A stretch of DNA of 64,000 bases from Bacillota bacterium (lineage in GTDB: Bacteria > Bacillota > Clostridia > Lachnospirales > Lachnospiraceae), in assembly GCA_023402845.1 (NCBI GenBank), contig JAEYFP010000041.1, positions 1 through 64,000 of the forward strand, given 5' to 3'. The translations under genes and the position numbers were made by a program. Under the pieces are notes generated by a model. The model ran no database searches. It worked only from the letters and a program-made list of their open reading frames with translations, and had not been told where the DNA came from. This document shows, one piece after another, positions 60,288-64,000 of this stretch (within the stretch, counting starts at the first letter, position 1; every line of letters starts with the position of its first letter).

Positions 60288-62636
60288 ATCAGTAGTTTTT
60301 TTCTTTTCTGTTTTAAAAGCAGAAGAGAAAAGATTAAGAAGCGTCAGCAGGGAAATTACTTCTGCAGCGCGATAGACTGCAGGTTCTTTATACGTAATAT
60401 GAATGCCGTTATAGTATCCCGCAGGGATGACGGCGGCCAGAGTTCCTTTTTCACTTCTGATAAGTTTAGGAGAGAGTCCATCATCGTTATCAAAGACATT
60501 ATTGATCTGATATCCATAGTAATAGAGGTAAGGAAGGTAGAGAATGCGGTCATCTGCAGCATAGTTTGCAACAACGGCAGTAGAGGTTGTGCCCGACTTT
60601 TCAAAGCTTTCTATGAAAAGACCGATGCCGCTGTCCCGCTCTGCAGCATAGTTTGGATTCATCATTTCTTGAGTTTCCCATATGTTTTTGTCTACATCAA
60701 TGCCTACGAAGTCAGAAGGCTCATATTCCCCCATTCCGGTGCCGCGGTATACCATTAATCCCGCATCATCATAAAAATATTGCCAATCAGCTTGGATTGG
60801 TATGGTATGATAAAAATAAAAGGTTTGAATAAACGTTATAATCACTATAAGAAAAGTCAATGTATAAAAAATTCGTTTTGGAAGGAAGAACCGTGTCAGA
60901 AGATCCGCAAGACCGCAGACTGAAAATGTCAGCAAGGCTGTTGCTATAGAAAGGTAGCGCCATGGAAATTGAACCATGGACAGAATTTTTTTCAGCGGAT
61001 CGCCGATCTCTTCAATTGCAGCCCACGGAAAGAGAAAGGTAGTCATAAAGAGAGCAATGATACCAAGAATACTGCAAATGAGAGAAAAATGTGTGCTGGC
61101 TTCTTTCCGAAAGAAGCGTCCTTTTTTATTGAAATAGAAGAAAAGAAATGCCAGCGTTCCAATTAACAGAAGGATTCCGAAAGCAAAATCACCTCCGGCA
61201 GGTTCAGATGGAGAAATTATAGCGGTTCCGTTTTTGTTTACAAAAGTCATCAGAAGCTTAAGGGGGTGCAGTGCATTCTGTGATGCACTGTAGGGTTCCT
61301 GTGTAAATACTTTATAGGTATCCCGCCTTAGCATGTCAAAAAAAGGTATCCAAAAACAGGCAGTCAGAAGAAGTGTACCAACGGCTGCTTTTATTAGCTG
61401 GACCAACCGTTTTTTTTGGAATGTTCTTTTGGCGCAGAGGATGCAGGTGAGGACAATGAAAATGCCTGTCATTTCACAGCTTAGAATATGGGAACTGACA
61501 AGTCCTGTCAGACCGAGCAGTAAGGGAATAAAACAATACTTATACGGGGGAGCGTTCGTATCTTCGGCTAATATTAAATAAAAACCCGAGATAATCAGCG
61601 GAAGAAAGATCATGGCCAGGTATTCGCCGACGGAGGCTCTCCGATAGATATCAATCAGACGATAGATGGAAAAAACGTATAAAAAGCTGCCAAGAAGCGC
61701 AATCTTATAATTTTTAAATATTTTTTGAATGCTGTAATAGGCGACCGCAGCAGTTGCAAAATTGACTGTGAAAACGAAAATTTTATAAGTATCCATAATA
61801 GAAAAACCAATCAGACGTAAAGCCGCTGGAAAATAGAGAAACAGCTCCGGATAAAAATATGAAAGCGCATAGCCATAGCCAAGCTGCGTATTCGGATGAA
61901 TTCTCACAGGAAATTGCCCATCCAGCAGTCCGTCCTTAATTCCTTCGATTTTAATATAACTGAAAGCAAAATCGTCCATCAGGGGAAGATAGGAGCAATA
62001 GAACGGGAAAGAGACAATAATCGTAAAGCAGAGCAGATATAAAAGAACTGCCAGATGTAGATTTTGAAAGGGATTCAACCTTTTTTTCCATAAATACAAA
62101 GCAAAATTTAAGATACAAAGTAAAGAAAGCCATTTTACAATAGTCGGAGCAGCATTCAGATGATTACCTTGCAGCGCTACGCTTTCAATATGAAAGGATT
62201 TATACCCACAGTATTTCACATAAAAATCCATGTCAGAAAGGTTCTTGTTTACAATAACATTTGAAATTTGTGTGGTAGCAGCGCGATTCAGGGAAATGTC
62301 ATCACACTCGATCACGTTGGCATCTGCACTGGTAAGACCACATTTGCTTCCGGCACCTGAGACGTATTGTACAGTCATCGTATAAGAGCCTTTAGGAATT
62401 GGAACTGCAAGGTGAAACAATATTTTTTCCTCGGCAGAAGAAACAAGTTCTCCGTCTTCGATATCAAACCAATAACCGTCCGATTCCATTCGGCCAATAT
62501 GGGGGGTTCCCTCTGAAATCGGCAAGATCATATCTGTAAGGGGTCTTGTTAATAAAAACAAGACTAGAAAGGCGGTAAGGAGAGCTTCAAAGACAATTAA
62601 AATTTGTGTACTGTGTGTTCTTATTAAGGATTGCAA
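60276..62636 (-). CDS. Large multi-pass membrane protein, PTPS-related (YfhO/GT-C-like) family
   Basis: The 786-residue protein has a first membrane helix, a beta-rich outer domain (about 40-165), then some twelve membrane helices and a soluble C-terminal region before a final helix. The stretch with IKIEGIKDGLLDGQFPVRI and GYGYALSYFYPELFLYFPA resembles the bacterial membrane family annotated as 6-pyruvoyl-tetrahydropterin-synthase-related, which is really GT-C-like and not a pterin enzyme. I chose the TTG at 62636, 8 bases after AAAGGTGG; a GTG at 62648 is the alternative. It is divergent from dgt. Confidence 0.75.
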   Translation of the reverse strand: MQSLIRTHSTQILIVFEALLTAFLVLFLLTRPLTDMILPISEGTPHIGRMESDGYWFDIEDGELVSSAEEKILFHLAVPIPKGSYTMTVQYVSGAGSKCGLTSADANVIECDDISLNRAATTQISNVIVNKNLSDMDFYVKYCGYKSFHIESVALQGNHLNAAPTIVKWLSLLCILNFALYLWKKRLNPFQNLHLAVLLYLLCFTIIVSFPFYCSYLPLMDDFAFSYIKIEGIKDGLLDGQFPVRIHPNTQLGYGYALSYFYPELFLYFPAALRLIGFSIMDTYKIFVFTVNFATAAVAYYSIQKIFKNYKIALLGSFLYVFSIYRLIDIYRRASVGEYLAMIFLPLIISGFYLILAEDTNAPPYKYCFIPLLLGLTGLVSSHILSCEMTGIFIVLTCILCAKRTFQKKRLVQLIKAAVGTLLLTACFWIPFFDMLRRDTYKVFTQEPYSASQNALHPLKLLMTFVNKNGTAIISPSEPAGGDFAFGILLLIGTLAFLFFYFNKKGRFFRKEASTHFSLICSILGIIALFMTTFLFPWAAIEEIGDPLKKILSMVQFPWRYLSIATALLTFSVCGLADLLTRFFLPKRIFYTLTFLIVIITFIQTFYFYHTIPIQADWQYFYDDAGLMVYRGTGMGEYEPSDFVGIDVDKNIWETQEMMNPNYAAERDSGIGLFIESFEKSGTTSTAVVANYAADDRILYLPYLYYYGYQINNVFDNDDGLSPKLIRSEKGTLAAVIPAGYYNGIHITYKEPAVYRAAEVISLLTLLNLFSSAFKTEKKKTTDLLI

Positions 62637-62729
62637 TGCGATTACCACCTTTACAAATATTTCTATGGCTTATTATAGAAGATATTTTGTTTTTTGACAA
62701 GAAAATACCTATTTATTTGCTAAAGAAAA

Positions 62730-62758
62730 TGGACACAAAATACAGAATATGCTATTAT
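62730..62758 (+). promoter_or_regulatory. Promoter of dgt
   Basis: TGGACA (62730-62735), a 17-base spacer and TATTAT (62753-62758), 48 bases before dgt. Confidence 0.6.
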
Positions 62759-62806
62759 CTAGATGGATAAAGTAAAGACTTTAGAACTTGAAGGCGAATA
62801 AAATCA

Positions 62807-64000
62807 ATGAACTGGAATCAGTTGATGAGTCCGGAGCGCATCCGGCAATACACAAAAAAGAAAACGTCCAATGATCTGCGGACAGAATTTGAGATGGATT
62901 ACCACAGGATCATTGCAAGCGCGTCGTTCAGACGCCTGCAGGATAAGACACAGGTGTTTCCGCTTGATAAGAGTGATTTTATCAGGACGCGGCTGACACA
63001 TTCTCTTGAGGTATCTTCTCTGGCAAAATCACTCGGACAGAATATTGCAAACAGTATTCTGGTTGGCGGGTTGGATGAGGAATTTACCGTTCAGACGAAA
63101 ATGGATATCTGTGATGTGCTGCAGTGTGCGGGACTTTTGCATGATATCGGGAATCCGCCTTTCGGGCATTTTGGAGAGAGCGCAATTCAGGACTGGTTTA
63201 AAAAAAATCTGCCGCTGCTGAAGTATAACGGAAGGCCGCTGACGGAAATACTGACAAGACAGATGCAGGAGGATTTCTACAATTTTGAAGGTAATACGCA
63301 AGCGCTGCGCGTTGTGACAAAACTGCACTTTCTTGTGGATGAAAATGGCATGAATCTGACAAAGGCGCTGCTGGGTACAATTATGAAGTACCCCGGTTCT
63401 TCACTCGAAATAGGATATCATAAAAAAGATCCGGAGCGTGACATCAAACGAAAGAAAATGGGATATTTTTATGCCGACAGAGAAACTTACCAGTCTGTTC
63501 AGGATGCGACAGGAACGAACGGCAGCAGGCACCCGCTTGCCTTTGCATTGGAGGCTGCGGATGATATTGCTTATAAGACGGCAGATATTGAGGATGCGGT
63601 AAAAAAAGGTTGCCTGTCCTATGAGAAGCTTGTGCAGGAATTGAAGACTGCCCTGGACGCAGCAAAAATCACAGAATTTATTGGAACCGGTGCAGGAGAG
63701 GGACAAGCGGACGGCACTATAGAAGCATATCAAAAGCTGGTTGACAAATTGGAGCGCAATCACCGGAAAGCGATCGAGAAGGTGTATGAAAATCCCGAGC
63801 TGTACGCGGTGCAAAATTGGGTTGTTTCCGTGCAGGGAGCGATGCTGAGTTATGCAGCGGAAGGCTTCACAAAGCATTATGCCGAGATCATGTCCGGTAC
63901 CTATAAAAAAGAGTTGATCAAGGAAACGGACGGCGATCTGCTGATGGAGACGCTTGGAGATATTGCATACCGCTATGCATTTATCTCGAAACCCATCCTG
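62807..64000 (+). CDS. dgt: Deoxyguanosinetriphosphate triphosphohydrolase (partial, runs off the right edge)
   Basis: The first 398 codons are present and open to the window end. The protein begins MNWNQLMSPERIRQY and carries the HD-domain residues in RLTHSLEVSSLAKSLG, LLHDIGNPPFGHFGE and, later, ALEAADDIAYKTADIEDA. dGTPases cut dGTP to deoxyguanosine and triphosphate. The usual FEGNTQALRV block is present (NFEGNTQALR). The ribosome binding site is weak (AAGGCGA). The missing C-terminus should be about 100 residues, judging from family length. Confidence 0.95.
   Translation, partial: MNWNQLMSPERIRQYTKKKTSNDLRTEFEMDYHRIIASASFRRLQDKTQVFPLDKSDFIRTRLTHSLEVSSLAKSLGQNIANSILVGGLDEEFTVQTKMDICDVLQCAGLLHDIGNPPFGHFGESAIQDWFKKNLPLLKYNGRPLTEILTRQMQEDFYNFEGNTQALRVVTKLHFLVDENGMNLTKALLGTIMKYPGSSLEIGYHKKDPERDIKRKKMGYFYADRETYQSVQDATGTNGSRHPLAFALEAADDIAYKTADIEDAVKKGCLSYEKLVQELKTALDAAKITEFIGTGAGEGQADGTIEAYQKLVDKLERNHRKAIEKVYENPELYAVQNWVVSVQGAMLSYAAEGFTKHYAEIMSGTYKKELIKETDGDLLMETLGDIAYRYAFISKPIL

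Noticed and set aside
1..64000. tRNA, rRNA, CRISPR array, prophage or complete insertion sequence
   Set aside because: None seen by eye: no cloverleaf-like segments, no regularly spaced direct repeats, no transposase, integrase or phage structural genes.

Overview
The window reads as chromosomal DNA of an anaerobic, Gram-positive Clostridia bacterium, most likely of the Lachnospiraceae. I infer this from strong AGGAGG-type ribosome binding sites, sigma-A-like promoters, AddAB instead of RecBCD, a CIRCE-controlled groESL operon, DapL in the lysine/DAP pathway, a type I and a type III glutamine synthetase side by side, a TPP-riboswitch-controlled ThiT transporter, and protein sequences typical of that family. 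No rRNA, tRNA, CRISPR, prophage or complete insertion sequence was recognised. The last gene (dgt) runs off the right edge.

Layout. 0.2-7.3 kb: mixed small genes (a BclA/C1q-like surface protein, an AraC regulator, an HPr-like small protein, a DUF6512-like membrane protein, a DHH phosphoesterase, a lipoprotein, a GT-C glycosyltransferase) and a MITE-like element. 7.3-17.5 kb: one long co-directional run from a clear promoter, namely an unknown gene, a degenerate-GGDEF/EAL protein, hflK, hflC, two aminotransferases (the second hisC), a methyltransferase, hslO and nadE. 18.0-31.4 kb: nitrogen assimilation and glutamine use, with glnA plus an ANTAR RNA-binding regulator, dapF and dapL, then glnN on the opposite strand, then purF-carA-carB. 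31.5-38.6 kb: addB-addA. 38.7-42.6 kb: thiT with its riboswitch, a membrane-anchored protein, a GT2 glycosyltransferase and an acyltransferase. 42.7-49.0 kb: gltB-gltD. 49.1-62.6 kb: a cell-surface and membrane region with a GT2, several GT-C-type multi-pass proteins, groES-groEL, and a VTC / DUF4956 / CotH-kinase trio. 62.8 kb to the end: dgt.

The central theme is glutamine. Two glutamine synthetases, glutamate synthase and four glutamine amidotransferase enzymes (NadE, PurF, CarA, GltB) lie within about 33 kb. The transcripts for glnA, glnN and gltBD each carry a structured 5' leader. The glnA leader has a hairpin with an A1/G4 hexaloop of the kind ANTAR proteins bind, followed by a terminator-like hairpin, and an ANTAR gene is the next gene of that operon. 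The best candidates for new biology are this leader/ANTAR arrangement, a family of structured intergenic repeats seen near dapL, glnN, purF and addB, a MITE-like element at 2.7 kb, and the VTC-DUF4956-CotH operon.
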